Notes: generated by a model not told the origin, from the sequence alone. A stretch of 64,000 nt of DNA from Succinivibrio dextrinosolvens (GCF_011065405.1 NZ_CP047056.1:124001-188000), one strand, 5' to 3'; positions 34,373-43,919 are shown, numbered from the stretch's first letter. Translations and numbers: made by a program.

Positions 34373-35407
34373 ATGTCATTTCTTGATAAAGTCTGGTACA
34401 AAAAATTAGGAGTATTGAATGCTCCTGTAATCCTTCCGCTTCTTCCTTTATCTGCAGCATTTTCTCTGATTAGCAGAATCAGACGTGAAAGGTATAAATC
34501 CGGTAAGAAATATTCTTTAAGAGTAAAGCCTGTTGTCATTGTTGTAGGCGGTATTTCTGTTGGCGGTACCGGTAAGACACCTCTTTGTATTTCTTTACTG
34601 CAGCGCTTAAGTGATCTTGGTTATACCGTAGGTCTGCTTTCTCGCGGCTATAAGGGTAAATCAAAAGAATACCCTCTGGTGGTAACTTCCTCATCAAATG
34701 TTTTAGAGTGCGGAGATGAGCCTCTACTTATAAAATTAAGCGTCAGGGATAAGGCAACTGTAGTTGTTGATCCTAACCGTGAAAGGGGAGCACAGTACTT
34801 AGAAAAACTTGGTGTTGATGTAATTGTTACTGATGATGGACTTCAGCACTATGCTCTGCAGCGCGATTTTGAAATTATCGTGATCGATGCTCAGAGAATG
34901 CTTGGTAACGGCTTTTTACTGCCGGCAGGTCCTCTAAGAGAAGGTGAATGGAGACTTGATACTGCTGATATTGTTGTAACCAACGGCAATCCGGCAGAAC
35001 CTAAAAGTAATTATCAGTCTATGCATCTGGTACCATCTCCAGCAGTTTCTCTTGAGTCCTTCTGTTCAAATCAGGGCTTTCATGATTATCTGCAGAAGGG
35101 AACACAGGTTGTGGCTCTGGCAGGAATCGGTAATCCCAACCGTTTTTACAATACATTAAAATCCTGCGGATATAATATTGTTTCAACCATTGATACCGGG
35201 GATCATGGAGTTGTCAGCAAGCAGACCCTTATAAATAATTCGCAGAAGTTCCCTATCGTCATGACAGCTAAAGATGCTGTAAAATATGCTGATTACAAAC
35301 TTGATAACCTTTATGTGCTGAATGTGGAGGCTGTGCTTCCAGAAAAGTTCTATCAGATTGTGGCTTCAAAGCTTTATGATCTGACTACCGAAAGATTTAA
35401 AGACTGA
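34373..35407 (+). CDS. lpxK: Tetraacyldisaccharide 4'-kinase
   Basis: The 344-residue LpxK is an inner-membrane-associated kinase that phosphorylates the 4' position of the lipid A disaccharide. The P-loop is in VGGISVGGTGKTPLCISL. Other family blocks are LSRGYKGKSKEYPLVV, CGDEPLLIKL, VVDPNRERGAQYLEKLGVDVIVTDDGLQHYALQRD and AGIGNPNRFYNTL. An N-terminal membrane-anchoring segment lies at about residues 12-32. kdsB follows after 25 bases, the same lipid A/Kdo grouping seen in many gammaproteobacteria. A terminator ends the pair at 36206. Confidence 0.97.
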   Translation: MSFLDKVWYKKLGVLNAPVILPLLPLSAAFSLISRIRRERYKSGKKYSLRVKPVVIVVGGISVGGTGKTPLCISLLQRLSDLGYTVGLLSRGYKGKSKEYPLVVTSSSNVLECGDEPLLIKLSVRDKATVVVDPNRERGAQYLEKLGVDVIVTDDGLQHYALQRDFEIIVIDAQRMLGNGFLLPAGPLREGEWRLDTADIVVTNGNPAEPKSNYQSMHLVPSPAVSLESFCSNQGFHDYLQKGTQVVALAGIGNPNRFYNTLKSCGYNIVSTIDTGDHGVVSKQTLINNSQKFPIVMTAKDAVKYADYKLDNLYVLNVEAVLPEKFYQIVASKLYDLTTERFKD

Positions 35408-35432
35408 TTTTTTAATAAGTAAGAGAACAAAA

Positions 35433-36191
35433 ATGAGAGATTACGTTGTAGCAATTCCTGCCCGTTACGCCTCAACCCGTTTTCCAGGAAAGCCTCTGGT
35501 ACTGGTTGGCGGTATTCCAATGATTAAAAGAGTCTGCATGCAGGCTTTAAAATCAGATGCCAAAAAGGTAGTTGCCTGTATTGATGATGAAAGAGTTGAA
35601 TCTGCTCTTGCCGGTATGGATAAGGTTGAAGTCTGCATGACTTCTCAGGAGTGCAGATGCGGTACCGACAGACTTGCTGAGATGGTTGAAAAGCTTAACA
35701 TTGAGGATGATACCATTATTGTTAATGTTCAGGGAGATGAGCCTTTAATTAACCCTGAGCATATCCGTCAGGTTGCAGATCTGCTTGAAAAGAGCAATGC
35801 AGATATGTCTACTCTGTGCTTTAAGATTGATAATGTTAAGGACGTTTTCGATCCTAACTGTGTAAAGGTTGTCTTTGATAAGAACAACATGGCCATGTAC
35901 TTCAGCCGTGCTCCTATCCCTTATGAAAGAGAGAACTTCAGAAACAAGGATATTTCATCCCTGGAGTTTGAGCATTACCATCATATCGGTATTTATGCCT
36001 ACAGAGCTAAGACTGTTCTGAACTACTCAAAGATGCCTCAGGTTACCTTAGAGAAGTGTGAGTCTTTAGAACAGCTGAGATTACTTCAGAACGGAATGTC
36101 AATTGTTGTTGGTGTGACTGATAATCCTCCCGAGACCGGTGTTGATACACCTGAGGATTTAGAGAGAATCAACAGCATTCTCAAAAATTAG
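35433..36191 (+). CDS. kdsB: 3-deoxy-manno-octulosonate cytidylyltransferase
   Basis: The 252-residue CMP-Kdo synthetase activates Kdo for the LPS inner core. Nucleotide-binding AIPARYASTRFPGKPLVLVGGIPMI, RCGTDRLAEM, VNVQGDEPLI (metal-binding Asp) and the late block HHIGIYAYRAKTVLNYSKMPQ all match KdsB. Cytosolic. It is in an operon with lpxK. Confidence 0.97.
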   Translation: MRDYVVAIPARYASTRFPGKPLVLVGGIPMIKRVCMQALKSDAKKVVACIDDERVESALAGMDKVEVCMTSQECRCGTDRLAEMVEKLNIEDDTIIVNVQGDEPLINPEHIRQVADLLEKSNADMSTLCFKIDNVKDVFDPNCVKVVFDKNNMAMYFSRAPIPYERENFRNKDISSLEFEHYHHIGIYAYRAKTVLNYSKMPQVTLEKCESLEQLRLLQNGMSIVVGVTDNPPETGVDTPEDLERINSILKN

Positions 36192-36205
36192 ATAAGAAAG
36201 ATAAT

Positions 36206-36233
36206 ATGCAGAGCTAGGACTCTGCATTTTTTT
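36206..36233 (+). terminator. Rho-independent terminator after lpxK-kdsB
   Basis: ATGCAGAG (36206-36213) pairs with CTCTGCAT (36220-36227) across six bases, followed by seven T. Confidence 0.9.
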
Positions 36234-36254
36234 AATAAAATTTGAGAGAAGCAT

Positions 36255-36665
36255 ATGATTCGAGAAATTGTTAAAGATGAGCTTTTTTTAGCTATAAAAT
36301 CTGAAGAAGCCACTAAGAAAGACTATCAGATTGCAATTGATCTTGTGGATACTCTAAGAGCACATGCTGATGAATGCGTGGGTATGGCAGCCAACATGAT
36401 TGGTTTTAGCAAGAACATTATTATAGTTAACGTACATGAGGATTATGTGATTATGTACAATCCTGTAATTCTCAGCAAAGAAGGCGAATACGAAACCGAG
36501 GAAGGGTGTCTTTCTCTGGTAGGAAGCCGAAAGTGTACCCGCTATAAAAAGATCGAGGTAGAGTATTCAGATATTAACTGGAAGAAAAAGGTTAAGAAAT
36601 TCTCTGGCTTTACCGCTCAGATTGTTCAGCATGAAGTTGACCACCTGCACGGTGTAATTATTTAG
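36255..36665 (+). CDS. Peptide deformylase homologue of the short Firmicutes type
   Basis: A 136-residue PDF-fold protein. Metal-site motifs are present: EEGCLSL (Cys85) and QHEVDH (His126, Glu127, His130). Motif I reads GMAANMIG at 43-50 instead of GLAAPQIG, so the catalytic Gln is Met. This short type, starting MIREIVKD with GMAANMIG, is one I recall from Clostridia and Lactobacillales rather than from gammaproteobacteria, which suggests transfer. It stands alone and is not paired with fmt as def is. It may deformylate poorly, have another substrate, or be a resistance-type second PDF. The fold call is firm, the activity uncertain. Confidence 0.85.
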   Translation: MIREIVKDELFLAIKSEEATKKDYQIAIDLVDTLRAHADECVGMAANMIGFSKNIIIVNVHEDYVIMYNPVILSKEGEYETEEGCLSLVGSRKCTRYKKIEVEYSDINWKKKVKKFSGFTAQIVQHEVDHLHGVII

Positions 36666-36803
36666 TTCTTCCTGGTGTAGGATTCCATTGTCAGAATCAG
36701 ATTGTTCAAAATTTTGTTGTTAGAAAAATTTTCTTCAAAAGTAATGTGATTTCTGACATAATATGCAAAAATTTTTCATTTCACTAACAGAGAAAACTCA
36801 ATT

Positions 36804-38003
36804 ATGGATGAGATACAACTCTCTGCGGTCAAAAAAACAGTGATTGGAATTCAATTTCTGTTTGTTGCATTTGGCTCGACAGTTTTAGTCCCACTTCTTG
36901 TAGGACTTGATCCCGCAACGGCGCTGTTTACAGCTGGAATAGGTACCTTACTCTTTCACTTGGTGACTGGTGGTAAGGTACCTATTTTTTTAGGCTCAAG
37001 CTTTGCCTTTATTGCTCCTATCATTGCCGCCACTAAAGAGTGGGGAATGCCTGGAACCATTGCCGGCATATCAGCTGTAGCCTGTGTTTACTTTTCCATT
37101 TCCTTCTTAATAAAGTGGCAGGGTAAGCGAGTCCTTTCCAGAATTTTCCCTCCTGTTGTAATTGGTCCTATCATTATTCTTATCGGTTTATCCTTAAGTG
37201 GTGCTGGTGTTGATATGGCCAAGACCAACTGGACCTTAGCAATAGTCTCACTTGCAACTGCGATTGTTGTTCTGACATACTGTCGCGGTCTGCTGCAGCT
37301 GTTCCCTGTTATCTGTGGAATTATTGTGGGTTATGCCTGTGCTGTGTATATGGGAGTAGTTGATTTTACAGCTGTTAAAGAGGCTCCCTGGTTTGCACTT
37401 CCTAGCAGTATCTCAAATTTCCATCTGCCTGAGTTTGCCTGGGAACCTTTTGTATTCATGATCCCTGTTGCTATTGCACCTGTGATTGAACATATCGGTG
37501 ATGTCTACGTAATCAGTGCGGTTGCAAAAAAGGACTTTATTTCAGATCCTGGACTGCACCGTACTATGTTCGGTGATGGTTTAGCCTGTCTTGTAGCTTC
37601 ATTCCTTGGTGGGCCTCCGGTTACTACTTATTCAGAAGTTACTGGTGCAATTCAGATCACAAAGGTAAGTCATCCTCAGGTAATCCGTATTGCCGCTGTT
37701 ACTGCTCTGGTATTCTCTGTATTTGGTAAGCTTTCAGCTCTGCTGCAGAGTATTCCTCCTGCAGTTTTAGGCGGAATTATGCTGCTTCTTTTCGGAAGTA
37801 TTGCTTCTGTTGGTATTCAGAGCATGGTTCAAAAGAGTGTAGATATGAATAAGACCCGTAATCTGATTATTGTCAGTGTAACCCTGACTATGGGTATAGG
37901 TGGTGCTGCTTTAGGTTATGGCTCCTTCATGTTTACCGGAATCGGTTTATCATCAATTGTTGCAGTGGTACTTAATCTTGTACTGCCAAGAGGCAGAAAG
38001 TAG
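36804..38003 (+). CDS. uraA: Uracil permease (NCS2 family)
   Basis: A 399-residue inner-membrane symporter with 14 predicted segments. Matching blocks are [65 protein letters not shown] at the start, the functional helix-8 Glu in [10 protein letters not shown], and [26 protein letters not shown], the NCS2 signature region. The EHIGD and PPVTTYSE pattern is uracil type rather than xanthine type. A single gene with its own promoter. upp is not beside it, unlike E. coli. Confidence 0.93.
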   Translation: MDEIQLSAVKKTVIGIQFLFVAFGSTVLVPLLVGLDPATALFTAGIGTLLFHLVTGGKVPIFLGSSFAFIAPIIAATKEWGMPGTIAGISAVACVYFSISFLIKWQGKRVLSRIFPPVVIGPIIILIGLSLSGAGVDMAKTNWTLAIVSLATAIVVLTYCRGLLQLFPVICGIIVGYACAVYMGVVDFTAVKEAPWFALPSSISNFHLPEFAWEPFVFMIPVAIAPVIEHIGDVYVISAVAKKDFISDPGLHRTMFGDGLACLVASFLGGPPVTTYSEVTGAIQITKVSHPQVIRIAAVTALVFSVFGKLSALLQSIPPAVLGGIMLLLFGSIASVGIQSMVQKSVDMNKTRNLIIVSVTLTMGIGGAALGYGSFMFTGIGLSSIVAVVLNLVLPRGRK

Positions 38004-38031
38004 GCTTTCTCAAAAGCTGCAAGAATGAATA

Positions 38032-38056
38032 CACAAAAGGGAGCTTAATTGCTCCC
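38032..38056 (-). terminator. Terminator of the rubrerythrin gene
   Basis: On the minus strand GGGAGC pairs with GCTCCC across six bases (38039-38056), followed by TTTTGTGT. It is 36 bases past the rubrerythrin stop. On the plus strand there is no T tract, so it is less effective for uraA. Confidence 0.75.
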
Positions 38057-38091
38057 CTTGCCTTAATGGAAATATATTAACTGTTTTCTGA

Positions 38092-38739
38092 TTAGAAGTT
38101 ATCCATGTGAACTTCAAAGTAGCTCTGAGGATGGTTACATACAGGGCATAAATCTGGAGCCTTGGTGCCTACAACAATATGACCGCAGTTACGGCATTCC
38201 CATACAGTAACACCAGATTTCTCGAATACTTCCTTAGCCTTAACATTCTCTAAAAGCTTACGATATCTTTCCTCATGGCGCTTTTCGATAGCTGCAACGC
38301 CACGGAATTTTTCAGCAAGCTCTTTAAATCCTTCAGCTTCAGCATCCTTTGCCATCTGATCGTACATATCAGTCCACTCATAGTTTTCACCCTCTGCAGC
38401 AGCCAGAAGATTCTCTTCTGTTGAACCGATTCCGCCTAACTCCTTGAACCACATTTTGGCGTGTTCTTTCTCATTATCTGCAGTCTTTAAGAATAATTCT
38501 GCGATCTGCTCGTAGCCTGCTTTTTTGGCAACAGATGCAAAGTAGGTGTACTTATTGCGAGCCTGAGATTCACCGGCAAAAGCAGCCTGAAGATTCTTTT
38601 CTGTCTTTGTTCCCTGATATTTGTTTTTCTTAGCTGCATTCTGATCAACAAAAACATTCTTTGCATGGCAGATTGGGCACTCTTCAGGGGCTTTAGGGCC
38701 ATCATATACATAGCCGCATTTGGTGCAAACAAATGACAT
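38092..38739 (-). CDS. rbr: Rubrerythrin with rubredoxin domains at both ends
   Basis: A 215-residue peroxide-reducing diiron protein. The N-terminal rubredoxin-like domain has Cys5, Cys8, Cys21 and Cys24 (CTKCG...CPICH). A ferritin-like diiron domain follows with E-x6-Y-type ligands in [26 protein letters not shown] and [13 protein letters not shown]. The C-terminal rubredoxin has Cys182, Cys185, Cys198 and Cys201 (CRNCG...CPVCN). Two rubredoxins on one protein is rarer than one and is seen in strict anaerobes. It detoxifies H2O2 in the cytosol. The gene lies downstream of perR on the same strand, with a PerR-box-like site at 38842-38856, so PerR repression is likely. Confidence 0.95.
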   Translation of the reverse strand: MSFVCTKCGYVYDGPKAPEECPICHAKNVFVDQNAAKKNKYQGTKTEKNLQAAFAGESQARNKYTYFASVAKKAGYEQIAELFLKTADNEKEHAKMWFKELGGIGSTEENLLAAAEGENYEWTDMYDQMAKDAEAEGFKELAEKFRGVAAIEKRHEERYRKLLENVKAKEVFEKSGVTVWECRNCGHIVVGTKAPDLCPVCNHPQSYFEVHMDNF

Positions 38740-38841
38740 AGTATTCTCCTTAGTTAAAGAATAAGTTAAGCATGTGTTATGGAGTTATCTGTTTATCTGT
38801 ATTTACACTCCAAAATAATAAATACAGTAAAATTATCTATT

Positions 38842-38856
38842 TTGTAATTATTATTT
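38842..38856 (-). promoter_or_regulatory. PerR-box-like operator upstream of rbr
   Basis: TTGTAATTATTATTT (plus strand) matches TTATAAT-N-ATTATAA at 11 of 14 informative positions. It lies about 103 bases before the rbr start and just after the perR stop. This is an inference only. Confidence 0.4.
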
Positions 38857-38869
38857 TCAGAAAAGCTGT

Positions 38870-39265
38870 TTAAGCATCGGTCTTGTTTTTACAAAGCTCA
38901 CAGGTGCCTTCAAGAAAGACATTACACTTATCTATTACATTATTAGTCTGACCTGCAAAAACTTTTGTGATTTTAGAATAATCTTCAATAAAAATATCGC
39001 TGACCTGCTTGCATTTTCTGCAGTAAAAATGAGCGTGAGGCTGTGGATTAGGATCAAAGTGAGTAATTCCGTCACCAACTTCAATAGCCTGAATTTCACC
39101 GATCTCGTTTAAGAACATTAGATTACGATAAACAGTACCTAAAGACATCTTTGGGTATTCTTCTTTAATCTCGTTATAAAGTTTTTCTGCGGTAGGATGG
39201 TCGATTCGACCACATAGATATTCTCTAATTACGTTACGCTGTTTACTGTTTCTTCGCTGTAGCAT
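38870..39265 (-). CDS. perR: Fur-family regulator of PerR type
   Basis: A 131-residue Fur-superfamily repressor. The winged-helix domain holds HPTAEKLYNEIKEEYPKMSLGTVYRNLMFLNEIGEI. The regulatory metal site is HFDPNPQPHAHFYCRKC, and the structural zinc site is formed by CRKC and CELC, as in PerR and Zn-binding Fur. The short N-terminus, the THFDPN...HAHFYC pattern and a rubrerythrin gene downstream favour PerR (peroxide sensing by His oxidation) over Fur or Zur. It is close to clostridial PerR, so transfer is possible. Transcribed toward rbr. Confidence 0.88.
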   Translation of the reverse strand: MLQRRNSKQRNVIREYLCGRIDHPTAEKLYNEIKEEYPKMSLGTVYRNLMFLNEIGEIQAIEVGDGITHFDPNPQPHAHFYCRKCKQVSDIFIEDYSKITKVFAGQTNNVIDKCNVFLEGTCELCKNKTDA

Positions 39266-39474
39266 AAAGGGTGAATCCTAACTGTAAAATTTTCATGTTT
39301 AGTCTTTATTAGTATAAAGACATATTTATGATTTAAAAGAGATAAAAAGTAATTTTGTTAAGTCGGTATGGTAAAAAATAATAAACATTACTGTAGGTTC
39401 TTTAAAAAAATATCTTTATATACAATATGTTTATAATCTTATTTACTTAATAGTAATAACTTTTATTAAGAAAA

Positions 39475-40674
39475 TCAAGACGATTTTTTATCATTTTTTC
39501 TTATGCGGTTTACCATAAATAAATAAGAAAAAATGGTAAATAATAGGGCAGAGGCGAAGGCAAAAACAGTTCTCTCGCCAAAGTACATGATAATGCATGT
39601 ACTAAGGACAGGACCTAGTATATTGCCACACTGTGAGGCACTGTAAAGTACCGAGAATGCTTTGGTCTGATTTTGATGGTTGATGTGTTTTGCTGTAATT
39701 GAGTTTGCAGCAGGTATAGTTGCGCAGATACATAAACCAAATACAAACTGCATAATGCAAAATAGCAGAATACTACTCATCTGATACTGCAGCATGTAAG
39801 CAACAGAGGCTCCTAGAGTACTTAGCATCAACACCTTTAAAAAGCCCTTTTCAGAGCCGAATCTTGACCATAGAGGAGAAGCCAGCACTCCGGCAATACC
39901 GCTTAGGGAAAATATTATTCCGGATAATGCAAGTGGTTCACCAAAGGTAGTCATGCGATCTACATAGTCAGCAAGCATCGGAACTACCATCATGATTACT
40001 GCTGAATTAACTACAATACAGCAGCATAGAGAAACTATAATTGGATCTTTGAGTATATCTGACAGGGGCAGGATTTCATCTGCGCTGCTCTGATGAGAGG
40101 TTGGTGCAGGTTCCTTTAGCAGCATGATATTGATAAGACAGATCAGTGCTATCAGTATAAAGATACACTGATAACTTTCTCTGACTCCAAAGAATTCTGC
40201 CATCATACCACCTGCTACAGGACCGATGATAGTACCCAGCAGATTGATACTCTGAACATAACCTATTCGTAACTGAGTCTTTTTATGATCTGCAGATAAT
40301 GAACTAGTAAAAGCCATAATTGCCGGCATCATGCCGCAGGCAAATCCCTGTACAGCACGCGCAACGCACAGCATCAGTGGCGAGGAGGCAAGATAGGCGC
40401 AGAGATATGAGATAAACAGAATGAAAGATACTCTTATTAGCATCTTCTTTCTGCCAAACTTGTCAGCAAAGTGTCCCCAGACCGGTGAGATAAAAATATT
40501 AACCACAAAGGTTACTGAATAGCATAAGGTGGTGTATAAAGCCAGATCATTGGCTTGGGCTCCTAAATCCTGTTTAAGATAGACCGGCAGAAAGGGGAGG
40601 ACAAAAGTATTAGATGCACTTATGACAAACACATTTGCATATAAAAGGATTAGGACAAACAAAGTGTTATTCAT
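39475..40674 (-). CDS. MFS drug-efflux-type transporter, MdtG-like, copy 1
   Basis: A 12-helix major facilitator of about 399 residues. I chose ATG 40674, preceded by AGGTG, over the GTG at 40683 that touches the upstream stop. The loop 2-3 motif WGHFADKFGRKKMLIRVS and the helix 5 motif C (GTIIGPVAGGMMAEFFG) identify a drug:H+ antiporter 1 family member, and the closest by memory is MdtG (YceE). It is a diverged paralogue of the next gene and overlaps its transcription unit, so the two form a tandem duplicate operon. Substrate unknown. The C-terminus is short and polar (RIRKNDKKSS). Confidence 0.85.
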   Translation of the reverse strand: MNNTLFVLILLYANVFVISASNTFVLPFLPVYLKQDLGAQANDLALYTTLCYSVTFVVNIFISPVWGHFADKFGRKKMLIRVSFILFISYLCAYLASSPLMLCVARAVQGFACGMMPAIMAFTSSLSADHKKTQLRIGYVQSINLLGTIIGPVAGGMMAEFFGVRESYQCIFILIALICLINIMLLKEPAPTSHQSSADEILPLSDILKDPIIVSLCCCIVVNSAVIMMVVPMLADYVDRMTTFGEPLALSGIIFSLSGIAGVLASPLWSRFGSEKGFLKVLMLSTLGASVAYMLQYQMSSILLFCIMQFVFGLCICATIPAANSITAKHINHQNQTKAFSVLYSASQCGNILGPVLSTCIIMYFGERTVFAFASALLFTIFSYLFMVNRIRKNDKKSS

Positions 40675-40683
40675 AAATATCAC

Positions 40684-41919
40684 CTAATCCTGGCTTGTTT
40701 TGAGATCAGTAACCTTTACCTGGTTTGCCGCTTTCTTGAAGGACTCTGGTGCAAAGAACAGTATATAGATACCCATGCACAGCATCAGTAATCCGGAGAA
40801 TACATAGACATAGCTGTAGGAGGAAAGGGTAACAATCAGTCCTCCGATAATTGGCCCTAATGCACCGCCAAGCATCTGAGCAGAAGTCATAAGACCAAAA
40901 CCTATACCTCTTGAGTTTCTTGGTGTAATCAGAACCAGAATTGAATTTGCGGAAGGGAATATTCCAGAGAAACCTAGACCGCAGATGAACTGAATTGCGC
41001 CAAAGATAATCAGGTTATCCGGAATTCCCTGCATGGTCAGCATGAAGCCTGCGAAAATGAAGGCTACGGTTATAGTTTTCGCAAAACCTTTTTTCTGTCC
41101 GATTTTACCCCATAAAGGAGAGGCAATAGCGCCTGCAAGTCCACCTGAGGAAAGAATAAGACCTGATAAGAGTACTGCGTTTTCTGCATTTTCGGACATA
41201 CTCTGAACGTATAGTGACATAATCGGCTGAATTTCCATTATGGCAAAATTGGTTAGGCCTACGCATAAGAGCAGAATAAGAATGTTTATATTCTTAAGAC
41301 AGTCCATAGTGGATACAGACTTATTGTCAGCCTTTTTAATATCCTTATCTGCAGGTGGTTCCTTTAAGATGAAGATACTCAGTACACAGATGGTGAAAAG
41401 AGCTGTAGATCCTATGAAAAAAGAATTTCTCATACCAAAGGAGGTGGCAAGAATACCTCCGAATAAAGGACCTAAAATACCTCCGCAGATATTGGCGCTC
41501 TGCATAAGACCCATGCTCAATCCAAGTTTGTTTTTAGGAGCATAGGCGGAAATCATAACCAGACAGGCAGGCCAGAGACCAGCAGCAATACCTTGGAATG
41601 CTCGAACCAGAAACAGCTCAAAAGGACTGGTTACTATACCGCCCAGAAAATAGGTTATGGAGAGTAGAATACTTGATCTGATAATCATTGGCTTTTTGCC
41701 CATCTTATCAGACAGCTTACCCCAGATAGGAGACATGAAGGCACTTACAGCGAAGGTAATAGAAAAGGTGAAGCCTGACCACATGGCTATCTCGTCACTG
41801 GTAGCCTTCAGTTCATTCTGCATGTACAGAGGAAGAAATGGTATCAGCATGGTGTAACTTGAACTCATCATCAAAGCAAAAGTTACCATTAAAGCTAATA
41901 CTACTTTCCAGTTCATCAT
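40684..41919 (-). CDS. MFS drug-efflux-type transporter, MdtG-like, copy 2
   Basis: A 12-helix major facilitator of about 411 residues. I start it at ATG 41919 (MMNWKVVLALMVTFAL), preceded by AGGA, because the longer frame to 41991 adds 24 polar residues without a ribosome site. Motif A is WGKLSDKMGKKPMIIRSS, motif C is GGILGPLFGGILATSFGM. The MNWK start and PFLPLYMQNEL pattern resemble E. coli MdtG, which gives fosfomycin and deoxycholate resistance on overexpression. It ends directly before copy 1, so the two are co-transcribed. Two half-related exporters in series may have different substrates, or they may act as a heteromer, though MFS pumps are usually monomers. Confidence 0.87.
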   Translation of the reverse strand: MMNWKVVLALMVTFALMMSSSYTMLIPFLPLYMQNELKATSDEIAMWSGFTFSITFAVSAFMSPIWGKLSDKMGKKPMIIRSSILLSITYFLGGIVTSPFELFLVRAFQGIAAGLWPACLVMISAYAPKNKLGLSMGLMQSANICGGILGPLFGGILATSFGMRNSFFIGSTALFTICVLSIFILKEPPADKDIKKADNKSVSTMDCLKNINILILLLCVGLTNFAIMEIQPIMSLYVQSMSENAENAVLLSGLILSSGGLAGAIASPLWGKIGQKKGFAKTITVAFIFAGFMLTMQGIPDNLIIFGAIQFICGLGFSGIFPSANSILVLITPRNSRGIGFGLMTSAQMLGGALGPIIGGLIVTLSSYSYVYVFSGLLMLCMGIYILFFAPESFKKAANQVKVTDLKTSQD

Positions 41920-42047
41920 AAATCCTAACTTATTAAGTGATTCTTTTGTTTTTTTACTGCAGTTATGCCTGCACAACCATCCATATCTCAACAGTTTAGC
42001 TTTGAGATTTTAAATACGTAATTATTCTCGCAATTGCGTTTCTACAG

Positions 42048-43532
42048 CTATATCCTGTGAGGGAAGAATATCTTCAGTCGTTCCTTTGCTGTATCAGGGA
42101 AGATATAGCTTCCGATAATGCTGAAAATCAGACCGCAGACGGTTCCAATTACAATATTGTGGAAGGCCATGAATTTAAAACCGGTTGCCATACAAAGTGT
42201 ATATACCCCCAGTCCAAAGATTATTCCCAAAAGTGCTCCGCCGGCATTCATTTTCTTCCAGAACAGTCCTAAAACAAGTGGCCAGAGGAAAGCGGATTCA
42301 AGTCCACCAAATGCAAACAGGTTAACCCACACTACAATATCCTGTGGATACATAGCTAATAGGATAGCAATAAATCCTATAAAGGAAGTAATAAAAATTG
42401 TCACAAACTTACTGCTTGCACTGAATTTATCCTTTTTGTCATCTTTTTTATCATGCAGCTGAGAATAGATATCTGAAACTACTGCAGAAGATGCTGAAAT
42501 CAGCAGGGAACTTACAGTACTCATGGTTGCGGCAAGAGGTCCGATGATGGTAATTCCCGCTAAAATAGGATGCATATGGGTTGCAATCAGAACAGGAATA
42601 ACCGCGTCAGTTCCATTTTCTGGCAGTTCAAGAATTACACCACGGGATAAAACACCTAAAAGAGTCATTCCGATCATTAGAGCTCCACAGACAACAGTTG
42701 CAACAAACATTGCCATGTGAAGATCAGAGGTTGATTTGTAGGATAGTGCTCTTACAGCAGACTGCGGCAGGGCAACTGTATAAAAACCAACCAGAAGCCA
42801 GGCAGAGAACAAAAGAGAATAAGGCAGGGCACCATTGGCGGTAACCTTAAGATTGGCAGATATTCCATCTTCACCAACATTGGTGTGACGAATTACCTCC
42901 ATGATATTAGAAAGACCGCCACCGTCTTTAATAATTACATATCCTAAAGTAATCATTCCGGTAATCATCAGAAAGGCACACAGCGTATCAGTCAGTACTA
43001 CAGCCTTAAAGCCTGATGAGGTATAGATTACAGTAACAGAGGCAAAGATCAGAAGTCCAAGCTTATAATCAAGTCCTGTAATCGCGGTAAAGATCTGGGC
43101 CCCACCTATAAACTGACCAACCACCATAGCGGTAAAAAAGATCAAAAGCACTATAGAGAGCAGCAGTGTTAGAGATTTGTTGGCATAACGATAATGAATA
43201 ACATCAATTATGGTATAGGCTTCAATTTTTCTGCCGATAATAGCCAGTCGTTTGCCGATAAGACCTAAAAGCAGAAAGCCAGTGATAATCTGTGGTGCAG
43301 CAAATACTACCCAGCCAAAACCAAGATTCCAGGCCACACCAGGTCCGGAGATAAAAGAGCTTACTGAACCGTAGGTTGCAACCAGCGTCATGGCCAGTAC
43401 AATACCACCTAAAGAACGGTTGGCTATAAAGTATTCTTTTTTGAAATTCTCGGCTTTATTCAGATCTTTTTTTGCATATAAGCCAATCAGAATCAGCAGA
43501 GCAAGAAAAACGAGAACTGGAACTAAAGTCAT
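42048..43532 (-). CDS. panF: Sodium/pantothenate symporter
   Basis: A 494-residue SSS-family transporter with about 13 membrane helices that takes up pantothenate with Na+. Family blocks are TLVATYGSVSSFISGPGVAWNLGFGWVVFAAPQIITGF, the SSS motif in GFYTVALPQSAVRALSYKSTSDLH, and GPLAATMSTVSSLLISASSAVVSDIY. Length and N-terminus match E. coli PanF (483). It overlaps yhdT by four bases (ATGA type), as in the conserved yhdT-panF pair. prmA, which follows in E. coli, is absent. Confidence 0.95.
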   Translation of the reverse strand: MTLVPVLVFLALLILIGLYAKKDLNKAENFKKEYFIANRSLGGIVLAMTLVATYGSVSSFISGPGVAWNLGFGWVVFAAPQIITGFLLLGLIGKRLAIIGRKIEAYTIIDVIHYRYANKSLTLLLSIVLLIFFTAMVVGQFIGGAQIFTAITGLDYKLGLLIFASVTVIYTSSGFKAVVLTDTLCAFLMITGMITLGYVIIKDGGGLSNIMEVIRHTNVGEDGISANLKVTANGALPYSLLFSAWLLVGFYTVALPQSAVRALSYKSTSDLHMAMFVATVVCGALMIGMTLLGVLSRGVILELPENGTDAVIPVLIATHMHPILAGITIIGPLAATMSTVSSLLISASSAVVSDIYSQLHDKKDDKKDKFSASSKFVTIFITSFIGFIAILLAMYPQDIVVWVNLFAFGGLESAFLWPLVLGLFWKKMNAGGALLGIIFGLGVYTLCMATGFKFMAFHNIVIGTVCGLIFSIIGSYIFPDTAKERLKIFFPHRI

Positions 43533-43789
43533 TTGTTATCATCCAAATCAAAGTCTTTCATAAAATATTTAATCAGTACAGCAACACCAATAACAGACAG
43601 CAGGTAGCCGCCGATGCAGGAAACTACAAACCACAGAGGCATCTGCCAGATAAAGGTTTGAGTGTTCTGCAGAATAAAGATTGCTCCCCAGAAAAATACG
43701 AAGATCACCAGAGATAGAATCAGCGTATAAAGTGCCTCTTTATCCATCTGTATAAATTTTTTTGCATACTGATTGTGTTTACTGTTCAT
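43529..43789 (-). CDS. yhdT: YhdT-family (DUF997) small membrane protein
   Basis: An 86-residue protein with two membrane helices (LYTLILSLVIFVFFWGAIFIL and MPLWFVVSCIGGYLLSVIGVAVLI) and a short basic N-terminus. It carries the YhdT/DUF997 pattern ALYTL...WQMPLWFVVSCIGGYLL. It precedes and overlaps panF by four bases, and this pairing is its best known trait. It may act as a small subunit or assembly factor for PanF, but no function is proven. Confidence 0.9.
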   Translation of the reverse strand: MNSKHNQYAKKFIQMDKEALYTLILSLVIFVFFWGAIFILQNTQTFIWQMPLWFVVSCIGGYLLSVIGVAVLIKYFMKDFDLDDNK

Positions 43790-43865
43790 AGCAACTCTGC
43801 CTAAGTTTAATCTGCTGTTTTCAGAAAACCAAATAATCTGTAGCCTGAAAAAAAGGCTTACTAAT

Positions 43866-43898
43866 AAAGAAAAAAGCAGCTAATTCATGTTTAGCTGC
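43866..43898 (-). terminator. Terminator of galU
   Basis: On the minus strand GCAGCTAA pairs with TTAGCTGC (43876-43898) across seven bases, followed by six T (43870-43875), 22 bases past the galU stop. Confidence 0.9.
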
Positions 43899-43919
43899 TC
43901 TTTGCAGGGAAAACAGAAT

